From positions 1-64,000 of IMG/VR virus record IMGVR_UViG_3300018418_000009: 64,000 nt of DNA; one strand, 5' to 3'. Source of the DNA: a virus. A program made the position numbers and the translations under genes. Position 1 is the first letter of the stretch. The number at the start of each line of letters is the position of its first letter. The notes under the pieces are model-generated. The model had not been told where the DNA came from. It saw only the letters and a list, made by a program, of their open reading frames with translations, and made no database searches. This document shows positions 14,716 to 23,807 of this stretch, piece by piece.

Positions 14716-16173
14716 CTAGTTCCATTCTACTTTTTCTATTGTGAATGGGTACTGCGCCTCTTTGTAAAACTTTTTACGTTGAGTAAGGTGCCGCTTCGCA
14801 AACTTACAAGTGCTTGTAAGATCCCATATTTGAACGAAGTCTTTGTCCTTTGCCTTTCTGACGCCTCTGCCTATTGACTGGATTACTCTTACAAAAGATT
14901 TACCAGGTTCAATGAGGACAAGATTAAAAATGCGAGGAATATTAATGCCAACAGCGGCGACACCATACGTAGCAATGACCACGTGATTTGTTCCTTCGTT
15001 AATTTCGTCATACGCTTCCTTTCTATCTTTTAATTTAACATCGCCTTTTACAAATGTACTGCCTGGGATAAGTTCTTGAAGTTTTTCGCCTGCTGATATT
15101 CTATCTACAAGTATTAGTGTATTGCCTGATTGTTTTACTTTGTTTAATAATGATGCTATGTATTTTATTCTATCTTCATTTGTTACAAGATATTTTAATT
15201 CTGATTGGTAGTCTCTGTGTGCTACTGTATCTAATAGCTGTACTACATTTACATGACATTGTGATAGCACACCTTTGTCTTGTAGTTCTTTTGCACTCAC
15301 TTGTCCTATAACAGGCCCAATGCTTGCATGTATACTTTCAAATTCAAAACGTTCTTTAGGTATAGTACCAGTTAGTCCCCAACGTATTGGAGCATTTTTC
15401 AGATTCCGTGTAAGTAATGTTTTTAAAACTTCTGCTTTTGCTTGATGCACTTCGTCGATAATTACTGTGCTTACACCATCTAGAAACTCGGCAAGACCTA
15501 ATACTGCACTGCCATCTTTAAACTTTTTATCTAAAATATTTAAACTTTGCCATGTACAAATAGTATGAGTCTTGCCTAGTTCTTTTCTGTCGCCAAAATA
15601 TACGCCCACATCAAGTCCACAGTTTATATAATCTTCCTCAGTTTGTGTTACTAAACTTTTATTAGGAACAATTACTAGACTACGTCCATATGGTTCTGTG
15701 ATCTTACTCAGTGTAGCTGTTATAATAGTCTTGCCCGCGCCTGTAGCCACTTCTTGTAATGATTGTGGATTTTCCAAGAAGTTGTTTATTACCTCAACTT
15801 GATAATCCCGCAAACGTATTGGTTCGCCTTCGGCAGGGTGACCTTTTGGCCAGGTTTTTGTACCCCAGAAATCTTCACTAATAATTTGAAAATCTAATTT
15901 GATTGTATGTCGTCTGTCTTCAATATCTACTATTTGTACATTATTTTTTGCCAGTACATCAGTAATAACATTAAGATGATTAACGTAGCCGGTGCCGCCA
16001 ATACCAAAGAAAGCAACCTTACCGTCCCATCTTCCCAACTTATATTGTGGCATGTATCTAGCGTATGGCACTTCAAACTTAAGAGCGTTAGAGAGCTTCC
16101 TGCGTACATCTACTTCAAGTCCTTCTATCTTTATGTTCACTTCGTCTTCGATAATTAATTTACAACTTGCCAT
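14716..16173 (-). CDS. uvsW: UvsW-like DNA/RNA-DNA helicase
   Basis: A 485-residue superfamily 2 helicase. After a ~115-residue N-terminal substrate-binding domain come IRLRDYQVEVI (Q-like motif), Walker A ATGAGKT (143-149), motif II IIDEVH (238-243), motif III GLTGT (266-270), and motif VI QSIGRGVRKA near the C-terminus. T4 UvsW unwinds R-loops and branched DNA, shutting off origin-dependent replication and promoting recombination-dependent replication. It overlaps the upstream 407-residue gene by 1 nt. Size fits T4 UvsW (503). Confidence 0.95.
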   Translation of the reverse strand: MASCKLIIEDEVNIKIEGLEVDVRRKLSNALKFEVPYARYMPQYKLGRWDGKVAFFGIGGTGYVNHLNVITDVLAKNNVQIVDIEDRRHTIKLDFQIISEDFWGTKTWPKGHPAEGEPIRLRDYQVEVINNFLENPQSLQEVATGAGKTIITATLSKITEPYGRSLVIVPNKSLVTQTEEDYINCGLDVGVYFGDRKELGKTHTICTWQSLNILDKKFKDGSAVLGLAEFLDGVSTVIIDEVHQAKAEVLKTLLTRNLKNAPIRWGLTGTIPKERFEFESIHASIGPVIGQVSAKELQDKGVLSQCHVNVVQLLDTVAHRDYQSELKYLVTNEDRIKYIASLLNKVKQSGNTLILVDRISAGEKLQELIPGSTFVKGDVKLKDRKEAYDEINEGTNHVVIATYGVAAVGINIPRIFNLVLIEPGKSFVRVIQSIGRGVRKAKDKDFVQIWDLTSTCKFAKRHLTQRKKFYKEAQYPFTIEKVEWN

Positions 16174-17396
16174 TACATCTCTTCTATCATCAAATGTCTG
16201 CGCGATCTACTGTGACGGAAAGTTCCGTACTGTGAAGGCACAGTGTCGTAATGTATTTCTAAATCAGATTCGTTAGTAATAGAATCAATCTTATGACTGT
16301 TATACTGACTTTGTAAATACAAACACGACTTAAACCGCCAATCGCTTGACATCAACGGCTTTGGATATTTTTTATTACTACTAATATACACTATTTCTGT
16401 ATCTTTTGCAACCGAATTATTTAAACCATTCTTTTTAATATAATCATTAAAATTTTTGTTATCTTTATTATCAAGCCTAAACATAACACTAATTTTATTT
16501 CTGTCTACAAAATTTCTGGTAATGTTATTGCAAGTAACTAATTCATCATATGCATCATTACCTAACACTATTAGTATAGGGAACCTATTTAATTCTTTTA
16601 TACTATAAAAAACATTATCAAGTGTCCATTTGTTTTTGCTTACAAAAACATTTGGATTTTTTCTTTTGATTATGTTTTGTGATAGAGGTGTAAACTGTTT
16701 GATACTATCTAATACGTTAGGATCGAAATAATCTAAACCATATAGAATTGATCTATCTCTAAACAACGCAAGATTGTCTTGTGTAAGTTCACCTACGTGA
16801 TCTGTAATAGATTCTATTAATTTATCTGATACATTTTTAAACTGTAGGTTGTATATTCCAGGCACATATAAACTAGGATTATTTTTTATTTCATCAATTT
16901 TATTAAAACTATCTACAAGCTCTTCATCAACTTCATATTCTTTATTTCTAAATTTCTCTACTACTGAATAAATTGTGCCTTCATTAATTTTAAAAAAATG
17001 TTCATGCGTACCTTTAGTATGTGAATATTCTTTCCTGTGTTTGAAAGCAATTTGTTCAATGTCTATGATAGTCTTTTTATTGAAGGGAAATCTAATTTTG
17101 ATCTTATCATCTTCGATTACAACATATTTACTACGATCAATTTCTCGCAGAGGTTGTCGTAAAACTTTAATTAGTGAAGGTAAATCATCGACACCCTGAT
17201 CAATAAATTGCTGTTGATAATATAATAATTTCTTCTGACAAACGTCTAGTTGCCTATCAGTAAGAGCTTTACCTCTAAACACTTGTTTTGCAATACTATA
17301 TAAGATTGTTTGATCAACAGACTCGATTTCGATCTTATAAGGTAAAGTAAATCCTGCTAATGCCTCAAGGCAATCTTCTATATTTTTTAATTCCAT
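16173..17396 (-). CDS. Conserved hypothetical protein co-transcribed with uvsW
   Basis: A 407-residue protein I cannot assign. It begins MELKNIEDCLEALAGFTLPY; the first ~110 residues are helical (including LTDRQLDVCQKKLLYYQQQF), followed by a charged beta-rich core and an Arg/His-rich end (FRHSRSRRHLMIEEM). There is no Walker or nuclease motif. It is the first gene after a strong sigma70 promoter and is coupled to uvsW by a 1-nt overlap, so a recombination or repair role is plausible. The ATG is six bases after the TATACT box, predicting a leaderless mRNA. Confidence 0.65.
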   Translation of the reverse strand: MELKNIEDCLEALAGFTLPYKIEIESVDQTILYSIAKQVFRGKALTDRQLDVCQKKLLYYQQQFIDQGVDDLPSLIKVLRQPLREIDRSKYVVIEDDKIKIRFPFNKKTIIDIEQIAFKHRKEYSHTKGTHEHFFKINEGTIYSVVEKFRNKEYEVDEELVDSFNKIDEIKNNPSLYVPGIYNLQFKNVSDKLIESITDHVGELTQDNLALFRDRSILYGLDYFDPNVLDSIKQFTPLSQNIIKRKNPNVFVSKNKWTLDNVFYSIKELNRFPILIVLGNDAYDELVTCNNITRNFVDRNKISVMFRLDNKDNKNFNDYIKKNGLNNSVAKDTEIVYISSNKKYPKPLMSSDWRFKSCLYLQSQYNSHKIDSITNESDLEIHYDTVPSQYGTFRHSRSRRHLMIEEM

Positions 17397-17402
17397 GTTT
17401 GT

Positions 17403-17431
17403 AGTATAACTTAATTTAACTTAGATGTCAA
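17403..17431 (-). promoter_or_regulatory. Sigma70-type promoter of the uvsW operon
   Basis: TTGACA (17426-17431), 17-nt spacer, TATACT (17403-17408) on the minus strand, then six bases (ACAAAC) before the ATG at 17396. Transcription is predicted to start on the start codon. It lies in the 3' end of the upstream glycan gene (stop at 17411). Confidence 0.82.
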
Positions 17432-18262
17432 GAGGTTAAGTGGTAAACCTTGAGAAATTTCTTCAACAGTAAATTCTGTCCATGCATAGTCATTTAACCA
17501 TTGTTGTCTATCAGGTGTCAAAGGATTTTCTATATCGTGTAAGAAATCAATATCATTTGCGGCATCATATGCTAAACTATGCGGACTTACAAATGCAGGC
17601 ACACCTTCAAGTATACTGTGTATACCTGGATTACTACTCCAACTTATTGTTGCCCAAGCATTATTAAATCCCATATCAAAATCATCATATGTACCATTAA
17701 TATGCTTAGGTTCTTGCCGAGAAACATTCTTGTATTGGTGTTCTATAGCTTCTAATCTACACCTTGGATGTGGACGGAATACAATAGGACGATCAGTATG
17801 CTGTTGTATTTTATCTATGGTTTGCATCACCCAAGTACTCATTCTTGGCATGTCTTGCCATTGCAAACTTCTTTCATGTTGTCCGCAAATTAGTATATGA
17901 TTTCCTTGTTCTCGCCATGGCTTTAAAAGTAACCCAAGATTATCAGCGCGATCAGAGTTATTATTAACGGGACCAAAATAAGCATCACGATTAATTCCAT
18001 TAAGAGCTACCTTCCAAGTTGATCCACGTCTAATACCTCCGACTTCGAGAACAATACAGGCTCTATTTTCTTTTTGACACCTTTCCCAGATAGTACGGTT
18101 TGGACCCATACGACCGTTAAAAAGTACACTCCAAATAACATCAATACCATCATTACTATTAGTGACAACATCATGACCGAGAGCCAAAGCACCATTACGA
18201 AAGGCGTCAAAAACAGGTTTAGAATTTTGTGCGCCATACTGAGTCCATAAGTTAAATTTCAT
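17411..18262 (-). CDS. KpsC/KpsS-like polysaccharide protein, paralogue 1
   Basis: A 283-residue GT-B-like protein, one of four paralogues in the window. Shared landmarks are PIVFRPHPRC near 175 (RxHP), WSSNPGIHSILEGVPAFVS near 215 (N-S-x-E-x-x-GxPaF) and a C-terminal WLNDYAWTEFTVEEISQG. The same pattern occurs in capsule KDO transferases KpsC/KpsS and related GT-B enzymes, where the RxHP and NS...G.P segments lie in the nucleotide-binding half. KdsA/KdsB in this phage could supply its CMP-KDO donor, but this is inference. It overlaps the next transferase by 11 nt. Confidence 0.65.
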   Translation of the reverse strand: MKFNLWTQYGAQNSKPVFDAFRNGALALGHDVVTNSNDGIDVIWSVLFNGRMGPNRTIWERCQKENRACIVLEVGGIRRGSTWKVALNGINRDAYFGPVNNNSDRADNLGLLLKPWREQGNHILICGQHERSLQWQDMPRMSTWVMQTIDKIQQHTDRPIVFRPHPRCRLEAIEHQYKNVSRQEPKHINGTYDDFDMGFNNAWATISWSSNPGIHSILEGVPAFVSPHSLAYDAANDIDFLHDIENPLTPDRQQWLNDYAWTEFTVEEISQGLPLNLLTSKLN

Positions 18263-19097
18263 TCCAATATGCTTCTGATCTTTCTGTCATTAAATCTTTT
18301 TTCTTACTATGACCTGTATACTTACGATCACCTTTCATATGATCAATATATCTACCTAGTTCAGTGTTAATGAGTGGATGACCTCCACCGCCTGTCTTTG
18401 CAGTTTTTACATATATTGATGCGCTATAATCTAATGCCCTTGGATTATAATTTTTATGTTTCATTAAGATATGACCAAATACATAACTATCATGCCATTC
18501 TTCTAATGTAAATATTCCAGTCTCTGCATTATTATAATAATCTTTAAATTCTTTTATGAAGTTTACACACTGTTTGTCGTTTTTATTCAAACCATAAAAT
18601 CCACATTCGGGCCAAGTTTGAGATCCTGCTCCTCTGCCTACATAAGTGATCCAACTTTCTTTTGGTAGTAATTTTGCAAAGTTTTCATGACTCCAAGCAC
18701 TATGAACGTATGTATCTCCGTCAACCCATACTATCCAATCAGCTGGTTCGTTTTCGTAAGCGTCAAATACTGCATAAACTTTATGTGAAAATCTAATAGC
18801 GTCCCATTTAAATTCTTTATGCCAATCTCTTGGACGTCTGCGTTTTATTTCAGGCGGAGGTGTACCAGTCGCTTTTGGTTCATTTTTCCAGCGTTCAATA
18901 AATGCTTTCTTTTCTGGTAAAGCATCTGCATTTAAAATTTGTATATTTGCTCCTTCAGGGATTGTAGGGACACAATCCTCTGCATAGACTAGCAGTTTAA
19001 TTTTTGGATCTACATTTTTTGCCCAACTGTCTATTAATCTCTGGCCGTATGTAAAAAGTCCTTCGTTATTAAATGTTGTTAAAGCTACAATATTCAT
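18252..19097 (-). CDS. Glycosyltransferase-like protein with DxD motif
   Basis: A 281-residue GT-A-like transferase. WIVWVDGDTYVHS near 128 provides the DxD metal site (VDGD), preceded by EFKWDAIRFSHKVYAVFDA and followed by GFYGLNKND and EEWHDSYVFGHIL. A paralogue with the same landmarks lies at 25220-26008 (FKWNGIKFAHKTFSIF, WLDADVLMH). It starts after a GGAATAA ribosome site and sits between two KpsC/S-like genes. Donor and acceptor sugars are unknown. Confidence 0.7.
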   Translation of the reverse strand: MNIVALTTFNNEGLFTYGQRLIDSWAKNVDPKIKLLVYAEDCVPTIPEGANIQILNADALPEKKAFIERWKNEPKATGTPPPEIKRRRPRDWHKEFKWDAIRFSHKVYAVFDAYENEPADWIVWVDGDTYVHSAWSHENFAKLLPKESWITYVGRGAGSQTWPECGFYGLNKNDKQCVNFIKEFKDYYNNAETGIFTLEEWHDSYVFGHILMKHKNYNPRALDYSASIYVKTAKTGGGGHPLINTELGRYIDHMKGDRKYTGHSKKKDLMTERSEAYWNEI

Positions 19098-19098
19098 G

Positions 19099-20040
19099 TT
19101 ATTCCTTTACTGCCCATTTACGCATGTGACGCCATGCTTCGCCTGCGGCTACTTCGTCAAGAGTCCAGTGGCATTGTGCAAGTTTATGTAGCCAACCTTC
19201 TCTTTCAAATTCTTTTGGTTCGTTAATATATTTCATATCACTATGTACAACATCTTTAGCCTGGCTTCTTTCTACATCTGTTTGGAATGTAGGTATGCCT
19301 TCGATAACACTTGCAACGGCAGGACTACTATTATGGTTTACTACTGCACAAGCGGTTGCAAAATCAGTGAAGATATTTTCACTATTGCTTATTCTTAAAT
19401 TTCCAATTTTATATCTTGCAAGATGTCTTATATGATTTCTTACATTTTTATCTCCAGGATGAAATCTAACTACAATTTGTTTGTCAGTATAATGTCTTAC
19501 TTGAGTAACTGTTTGTACAATCCAACTTACAACAGGCTCTGAATCCATACTCCAACCACCGTCTCTTTGGCAACATAAAAGTATTGTACCACCGTCGGGT
19601 TTTCGCCAAGGTTTAACTTTTATGTTCAAATCTTTACTAAGTTTTTCCCACCTGTAAGGGTTAGGATTATCATAACAATATTCACCAGTAGTTGGAAATA
19701 CTCCATCAAAGCTATACCGTAAATATGTTTTTGTATTACCTGGATCAAAACTTAAAAACAAATTACTATCTACAATTACACATCTTTTATTTCTAAGGAT
19801 TTGATTTTCGTATACTTGTTTTCTTAACCGTAAGTGTCTTGTGTTTTTACTGTTTGCATGAACAAATCCTTGTATTACTGCTACATCAGTATTCATAGGA
19901 TGCCAGCCCGTTACTACTGCACCTCTGTCTCCACATGCATTTACACCTTTAATAAAATCATTTATAATTCTAGGTTTTTCAGGATTGGTATTTCCTGGAG
20001 GAATACCCATTAAGTATGAAGCAACAGTTAATCCATTCAT
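19099..20040 (-). CDS. KpsC/KpsS-like polysaccharide protein, paralogue 2
   Basis: A 313-residue paralogue of the 17411-18262 protein. It shows IVVRFHPGDKN near 190, VVNHNSSPAVASVIEGIPTF near 245 and the C-terminal WLHKLAQCHWTLDEVAAGEAW. The N-terminal half (MNGLTVASYLMG start) differs, as expected if it binds the acceptor. It overlaps its upstream paralogue by 4 nt (ATGA) and starts 1 nt after the DxD transferase stop, so these glycan genes form one operon. Activity is inferred only. Confidence 0.65.
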   Translation of the reverse strand: MNGLTVASYLMGIPPGNTNPEKPRIINDFIKGVNACGDRGAVVTGWHPMNTDVAVIQGFVHANSKNTRHLRLRKQVYENQILRNKRCVIVDSNLFLSFDPGNTKTYLRYSFDGVFPTTGEYCYDNPNPYRWEKLSKDLNIKVKPWRKPDGGTILLCCQRDGGWSMDSEPVVSWIVQTVTQVRHYTDKQIVVRFHPGDKNVRNHIRHLARYKIGNLRISNSENIFTDFATACAVVNHNSSPAVASVIEGIPTFQTDVERSQAKDVVHSDMKYINEPKEFEREGWLHKLAQCHWTLDEVAAGEAWRHMRKWAVKE

Positions 20041-20870
20041 CGTATGTCGTGCTCCTGTATAATTCTGTATGCTTCTCCATTTACAAGTTCATCAGTTGTA
20101 AACTGACAGTAACATAACCAGTGTAACCAATTTTGCACAAGTTGCGGGTCGCTATACTTGGGTGTTTCTAATTTACTAAGGTCTTTTTCACATAGCATAT
20201 CAGCCGCACCTGGAGCAGTTGTAAATGCTGGTACACCATACATAATAGCTTCAGTTGCCGCAATACTGTTGTATGTTACTACAGCAAAAATTTTATCTTC
20301 ATCAAACTGATTAAAGATGCTTCCGTCACCTATTCTTTGATGACGTAGTCCTTTATCTCTAACAATTATTTCTTTGTCAGTATATTTTTTTATTAGTTCT
20401 GTTGTTTCTTTTACCCAGTCATCTCTGTTAATTCCATAAAATTTACAAGGCTTTTCGGAAGGTGTTACTAGTAAAATATTCCTTCCTTGATTTTTTGATT
20501 TAGTCCAGCCTCTAAATGCGTAGCTAAAATCTCTAGCTCTACCAGATAGTTCTCTCCATCTATCATTTGGCAAGTTTTTAAAGTTACTGTGTTGCATACC
20601 ATTTTTTACTACTCTATGAAATACTTTTCTTTTTTGTCTATTACCTAAATATCCAGTATCAATATAAAAATAATCTCGGCCTGTTCTTTCACATTCAGCA
20701 ACAATTTTTCTACCAGTCATACCTCTAAAACTTACTGGTAAATTGGTATCATATTCTTTCAGTTGTTTCCAATCGTGTATGTAAGTTGCACCAATGCCCT
20801 TGGTCCAACATTTTAATATTTGATCATTTTCATCTATTGCTAGATGATGTTTTACAGATCCATCATGCAT
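20037..20870 (-). CDS. KpsC/KpsS-like polysaccharide protein, paralogue 3
   Basis: A 277-residue paralogue with EIIVRDKGLRHQR near 180 (RxHP degenerated to DKGLRH), VVTYNSIAATEAIMYGVPAF near 220 and a C-terminal WLHWLCYCQFTTDELVNGEAY. I chose the ATG at 20870 because AGGAAT lies 4 nt upstream; the ATG at 20888 has no ribosome site. Loss of the HP pair may mean altered or lost donor binding. It overlaps the GT8-like gene by 19 nt and paralogue 2 by 4 nt. Confidence 0.62.
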   Translation of the reverse strand: MHDGSVKHHLAIDENDQILKCWTKGIGATYIHDWKQLKEYDTNLPVSFRGMTGRKIVAECERTGRDYFYIDTGYLGNRQKRKVFHRVVKNGMQHSNFKNLPNDRWRELSGRARDFSYAFRGWTKSKNQGRNILLVTPSEKPCKFYGINRDDWVKETTELIKKYTDKEIIVRDKGLRHQRIGDGSIFNQFDEDKIFAVVTYNSIAATEAIMYGVPAFTTAPGAADMLCEKDLSKLETPKYSDPQLVQNWLHWLCYCQFTTDELVNGEAYRIIQEHDIR

Positions 20871-21526
20871 TTTAATTCCTGTTTCCATAATTCATTGTAT
20901 TCACAGTTTCGGTAGTTTTCAAACCAAGGACCACCTTCTGTATAATGTATTAGTTTTGGTGTCTCTACATCGTCATAAACACCAACAAGATAATTCCAAG
21001 TATGATCCAATTCTCCAATTTCTTCATCTTTTAACCAACTAAATCTATGCAAGTAGGCACCATTAATTTCTTTATCATTAACAAGATCCATAGTAAGTTT
21101 TGCATTACTAGGATGACCACAGTTAAACAACATCACACTTGACCAATTTTTACGTGGATAGATAGTTTGTTTTTGTCCATCCATTTTTGTACCTTCTTTA
21201 ACTTTGTAGTCATGATGTACACACATTACAGCATACTTGTCATCTGCTTGATCAAACAGTTCTTTTATATCTGTTGTTAAGATCATATCACAATCCATAA
21301 ACACAGCCCAACCTTCAAAATTTACAAGTTCAGGTATAAGAAACCGTGTAAACGTAAATTCAGTTGATGCTAGTTTATCTATTGGACGAGTATACCAACC
21401 TGCATCTCTTAATTCTTGTTGTTTTAACGGACGCACATCTGCATCGGGACTTCTTGTTTCGATACTGTGCTTGCACACTTGATATGCAATATCTTCTCTA
21501 GTATCATAGCCTACAAATATTTTCAT
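20852..21526 (-). CDS. GT8-like glycosyltransferase
   Basis: A 224-residue glycosyltransferase with a glycogenin/GT8 layout: IFVGYDTREDIAYQVCKHSI at the N-terminus, FTRFLIPELVNFEGWAVFMD with DxD as FMDCDM near 78, YPRKNWSSVMLFNCGH, and PKLIHYTEGGPWF near 195. GT8 enzymes are retaining transferases using UDP-hexoses or similar donors. It overlaps the nucleotidyltransferase-cupin fusion by 4 nt. It could act on host LPS or capsule, or on a phage glycan. Confidence 0.75.
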   Translation of the reverse strand: MKIFVGYDTREDIAYQVCKHSIETRSPDADVRPLKQQELRDAGWYTRPIDKLASTEFTFTRFLIPELVNFEGWAVFMDCDMILTTDIKELFDQADDKYAVMCVHHDYKVKEGTKMDGQKQTIYPRKNWSSVMLFNCGHPSNAKLTMDLVNDKEINGAYLHRFSWLKDEEIGELDHTWNYLVGVYDDVETPKLIHYTEGGPWFENYRNCEYNELWKQELKCMMDL

Positions 21527-22293
21527 TTTCTTTCTATATCCTCCTCAACACAATTTTTTCCATATTGTATTTCAACTAATTTCAATGGTTCGTTATGTTC
21601 ATTAACAAGTTGATGCCATGTGTTTACAGGTATGTGTAAACTTCTGTGTTGTTCATAAACTCCAAGTAAATCAACGTCGGAACTACTGTCTAGAGTATAT
21701 ACTGTTGCAGTTCCTTCAGCTACAAACCAATGTTCGCTACGTTCTGCATGTCTTTGCATTGATAGTCTTTTACCCGGAGGTACTGTTAATTCTTTTACTT
21801 TAGTATGTCTGTCATATTCATGTATCACTCTATAATACCCCCAACTACGTTCTGTTTTAGGCGCTTTCCATTCATCTAATATCCAACTACTAGAATTTAT
21901 TTTATTTTCTCCACCTACACCAAACGCAAATTCAACTTTAGGCAATTCTCCGTATGTTTCATATTCTGGTGTAGTGGTGTTTGTTCTATCTCCACCGTTA
22001 GCAAAAACAATTTTAACATCTCCATGAGTTGCCATTGTTTTATAGATTGCACCACATGCACTGCCGTCACTGTCATCAAAACTTATGACTCTGTCAACAA
22101 TACTTAGTTGTTCAATAACATTTGCTCTGTCCTTAAAAGACATAAAAGGACGTCCTTTTTTATTTGTAAGCCAATCGTCTGAATTTAAACCTACATGTAA
22201 TTCATCACCTAAAGATTTAGCCGCCTTAAAATATTCAATATGGCCTGAATGTAAAGGATCAAATCCTCCTGTTACTAATACAATAGTTTTCAT
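21523..22293 (-). CDS. Nucleotidyltransferase-cupin fusion protein
   Basis: A 256-residue two-domain protein. Residues 1-~135 form an HxGH cytidylyl/adenylyltransferase domain (TGGFDPLHSGHIEYFKAAK, GLNSDDWL, MSFKDRANVIEQL), like TagD or the HldE C-terminal half. Residues ~145-250 are a cupin like the C-terminal part of mannose-1-phosphate guanylyltransferase/mannose-6-phosphate isomerase (RSWGYYRVI, PGKRLSMQRHAERSEHWF, PVNTWHQLVNE). The ISATxxR motif seen in the 8129 gene is replaced by INSSSWIL. The fusion suggests two successive steps in making one nucleotide sugar. It lies amid glycosyltransferases. Confidence 0.75.
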   Translation of the reverse strand: MKTIVLVTGGFDPLHSGHIEYFKAAKSLGDELHVGLNSDDWLTNKKGRPFMSFKDRANVIEQLSIVDRVISFDDSDGSACGAIYKTMATHGDVKIVFANGGDRTNTTTPEYETYGELPKVEFAFGVGGENKINSSSWILDEWKAPKTERSWGYYRVIHEYDRHTKVKELTVPPGKRLSMQRHAERSEHWFVAEGTATVYTLDSSSDVDLLGVYEQHRSLHIPVNTWHQLVNEHNEPLKLVEIQYGKNCVEEDIERK

Positions 22294-23156
22294 GTTTGTC
22301 CTTCAAAATATTTTTTATGAATCAATTCAGCAAAGTTTTTATGGTGAGTAACACTAGGGTGCATGTCGTTTTCTGCTGGAGGAATACTAGGATCTAATAT
22401 CGTAAAACTGCTTTGGTAATCTATATCTAAATTATACCATTCATCTGGACTTGGAATATTATAAGGTTCTTTTAATGTATTACTCAGTTCATCTCTTGCA
22501 AATTCAAGTTGACGTAATACAGACTCAGTCTCTACACTTAAATGTATTACCCTTGCACCAGTTGCTTTTAAAAATCCGTCAACCATTTGCTGTAATACTA
22601 AACTATTATAGTATCTATTATATACACCCATTGGATCCAAATACGTTTCTTTTGTAGATTTTTCGATGTATTCTTGTATTTCTTTATCATCGTCACTTGT
22701 ATTTTCATCTGATCCTGACAAACCAAAAAATCTATTAAAACCTAATATTACTGTTTTCCATCCCCAATTTGAATCTGCTATGTTACAAAAAGGAACCGAT
22801 GTTCTAGCAGGCCATTGTAATGATAGTCTAGACATATATGTCCACATTACTATTACTGTGTCGTCCGGTTGTATATCTTTTGCACCTACTGCACACTGTC
22901 TCGCTATCTGCTGAAAACACGCTCCTCTACGTGCATGATTAATTACCGGAACATTTAGCTTATCAGCTAATATTTTTGGCCATGCATGTTCACTAGGTTT
23001 TAAAATATGAATGTCTTCCCAATTAATTTTAATGTTTTTAGCGTTTATTTCTTCTTTAGTGTATGGCTCGCCATTCTCGTTAAGAACAGGATTTACAACA
23101 TCAGGAAGTGCATATCCTTGTGTAATTGAACAGCCAAATGTGTGTAAGGTCTTCAT
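22290..23156 (-). CDS. SGNH-hydrolase-like protein
   Basis: A 288-residue protein with block I TFGCSITQGYALPD (Ser near 8), block II-like NHARRGACFQQIA, TVIVMWTYMSRLS and a C-terminal ENDMHPSVTHHKNF carrying the Asp-x-x-His pair. The frame is open to 23213 but the ATG at 23156 is exactly 5 nt after a perfect TATAAATA late box, so I use it. It is the first gene of the minus-strand glycan operon, overlapping the fusion gene by 4 nt. It may be an O-acyl esterase or transferase on the same glycan. Confidence 0.68.
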   Translation of the reverse strand: MKTLHTFGCSITQGYALPDVVNPVLNENGEPYTKEEINAKNIKINWEDIHILKPSEHAWPKILADKLNVPVINHARRGACFQQIARQCAVGAKDIQPDDTVIVMWTYMSRLSLQWPARTSVPFCNIADSNWGWKTVILGFNRFFGLSGSDENTSDDDKEIQEYIEKSTKETYLDPMGVYNRYYNSLVLQQMVDGFLKATGARVIHLSVETESVLRQLEFARDELSNTLKEPYNIPSPDEWYNLDIDYQSSFTILDPSIPPAENDMHPSVTHHKNFAELIHKKYFEGQT

Positions 23157-23161
23157 GTAGG

Positions 23162-23169
23162 TATTTATA
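23162..23169 (-). promoter_or_regulatory. T4-type late promoter (TATAAATA) for the glycan operon
   Basis: A perfect T4 late consensus TATAAATA on the minus strand, 5 nt (CCTAC) before the ATG at 23156. This places the predicted transcript start on the start codon and suggests the glycan operon below is expressed late. It faces away from the plus-strand motif at 23183. Confidence 0.75.
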
Positions 23170-23182
23170 TACGCACTTTTAC

Positions 23183-23190
23183 AATAAATA
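23183..23190 (+). promoter_or_regulatory. Late-type promoter motif (AATAAATA)
   Basis: AATAAATA on the plus strand with 5 nt (ATATT) before the ATG at 23196. The identical 5-nt spacing to other late-type sites supports function despite the first-base mismatch to TATAAATA. It forms a divergent pair with the minus-strand box at 23162-23169. Confidence 0.6.
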
Positions 23191-23195
23191 ATATT

Positions 23196-23807
23196 ATGGT
23201 TGAGATTAAACATTTATATACAGGAAGTAAACACACAATAGTAAGTTTCTCTAGTATTGGAAACACTATACAAGGTGTTAATAGAGAATTCTATAATTTA
23301 AAAAATAATGGTTATAATGTAATATGGGTGTTAGATCATAATAAAAGTTATTTCAGTGCAATAGATATAAATGAAATAACCAAACATATTAAAACTTATA
23401 ACGTCTACGCTATAGGTAATAGCATGGGAGGATTCAATGCAATTATGTTTAGTAATTTTTATCCCACACAAAAAGTCCTTGCATTTAGTCCTCAATTTAG
23501 TATGGACAAAACAATAGTTCCTTGGGAAGATAGATGGCGTAAACAAATAACTTGGAAAAAATTTAAATATCCAAAAGCTACGTTTGTAAACTGGACCAAC
23601 TATTGTTTAATTACAGGACACAAAGCCAAAGATCAAAAACATATGAGTATGATGCCTGATACTCCTAATATTAATAAACAGACTGTATTTGGTGGACATG
23701 TAATTGCAGAAAAATTTAAAAAGTCGGGAAATTTGTATACATTAATTAATGATTATTTTAAAGAAGATGTAAAAATTACTGAACTGTATTTACAAAGCCT
23801 TCTTTAA
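23196..23807 (+). CDS. Alpha/beta-hydrolase-like protein
   Basis: A 203-residue protein with a nucleophile elbow GNSMGGFNA near 73-81 (GxSxG) after a VYAIGNS strand, and a late His in GGHVIAEKF near 170 that could complete the triad. The small cap and short length fit a compact esterase or thioesterase. It stands alone on the plus strand inside a minus-strand glycan cluster, with its own late-type motif. It converges on, and overlaps by 18 nt, paralogue 4. Deacylation of a surface glycan or lipid is plausible but not shown. Confidence 0.68.
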   Translation: MVEIKHLYTGSKHTIVSFSSIGNTIQGVNREFYNLKNNGYNVIWVLDHNKSYFSAIDINEITKHIKTYNVYAIGNSMGGFNAIMFSNFYPTQKVLAFSPQFSMDKTIVPWEDRWRKQITWKKFKYPKATFVNWTNYCLITGHKAKDQKHMSMMPDTPNINKQTVFGGHVIAEKFKKSGNLYTLINDYFKEDVKITELYLQSLL

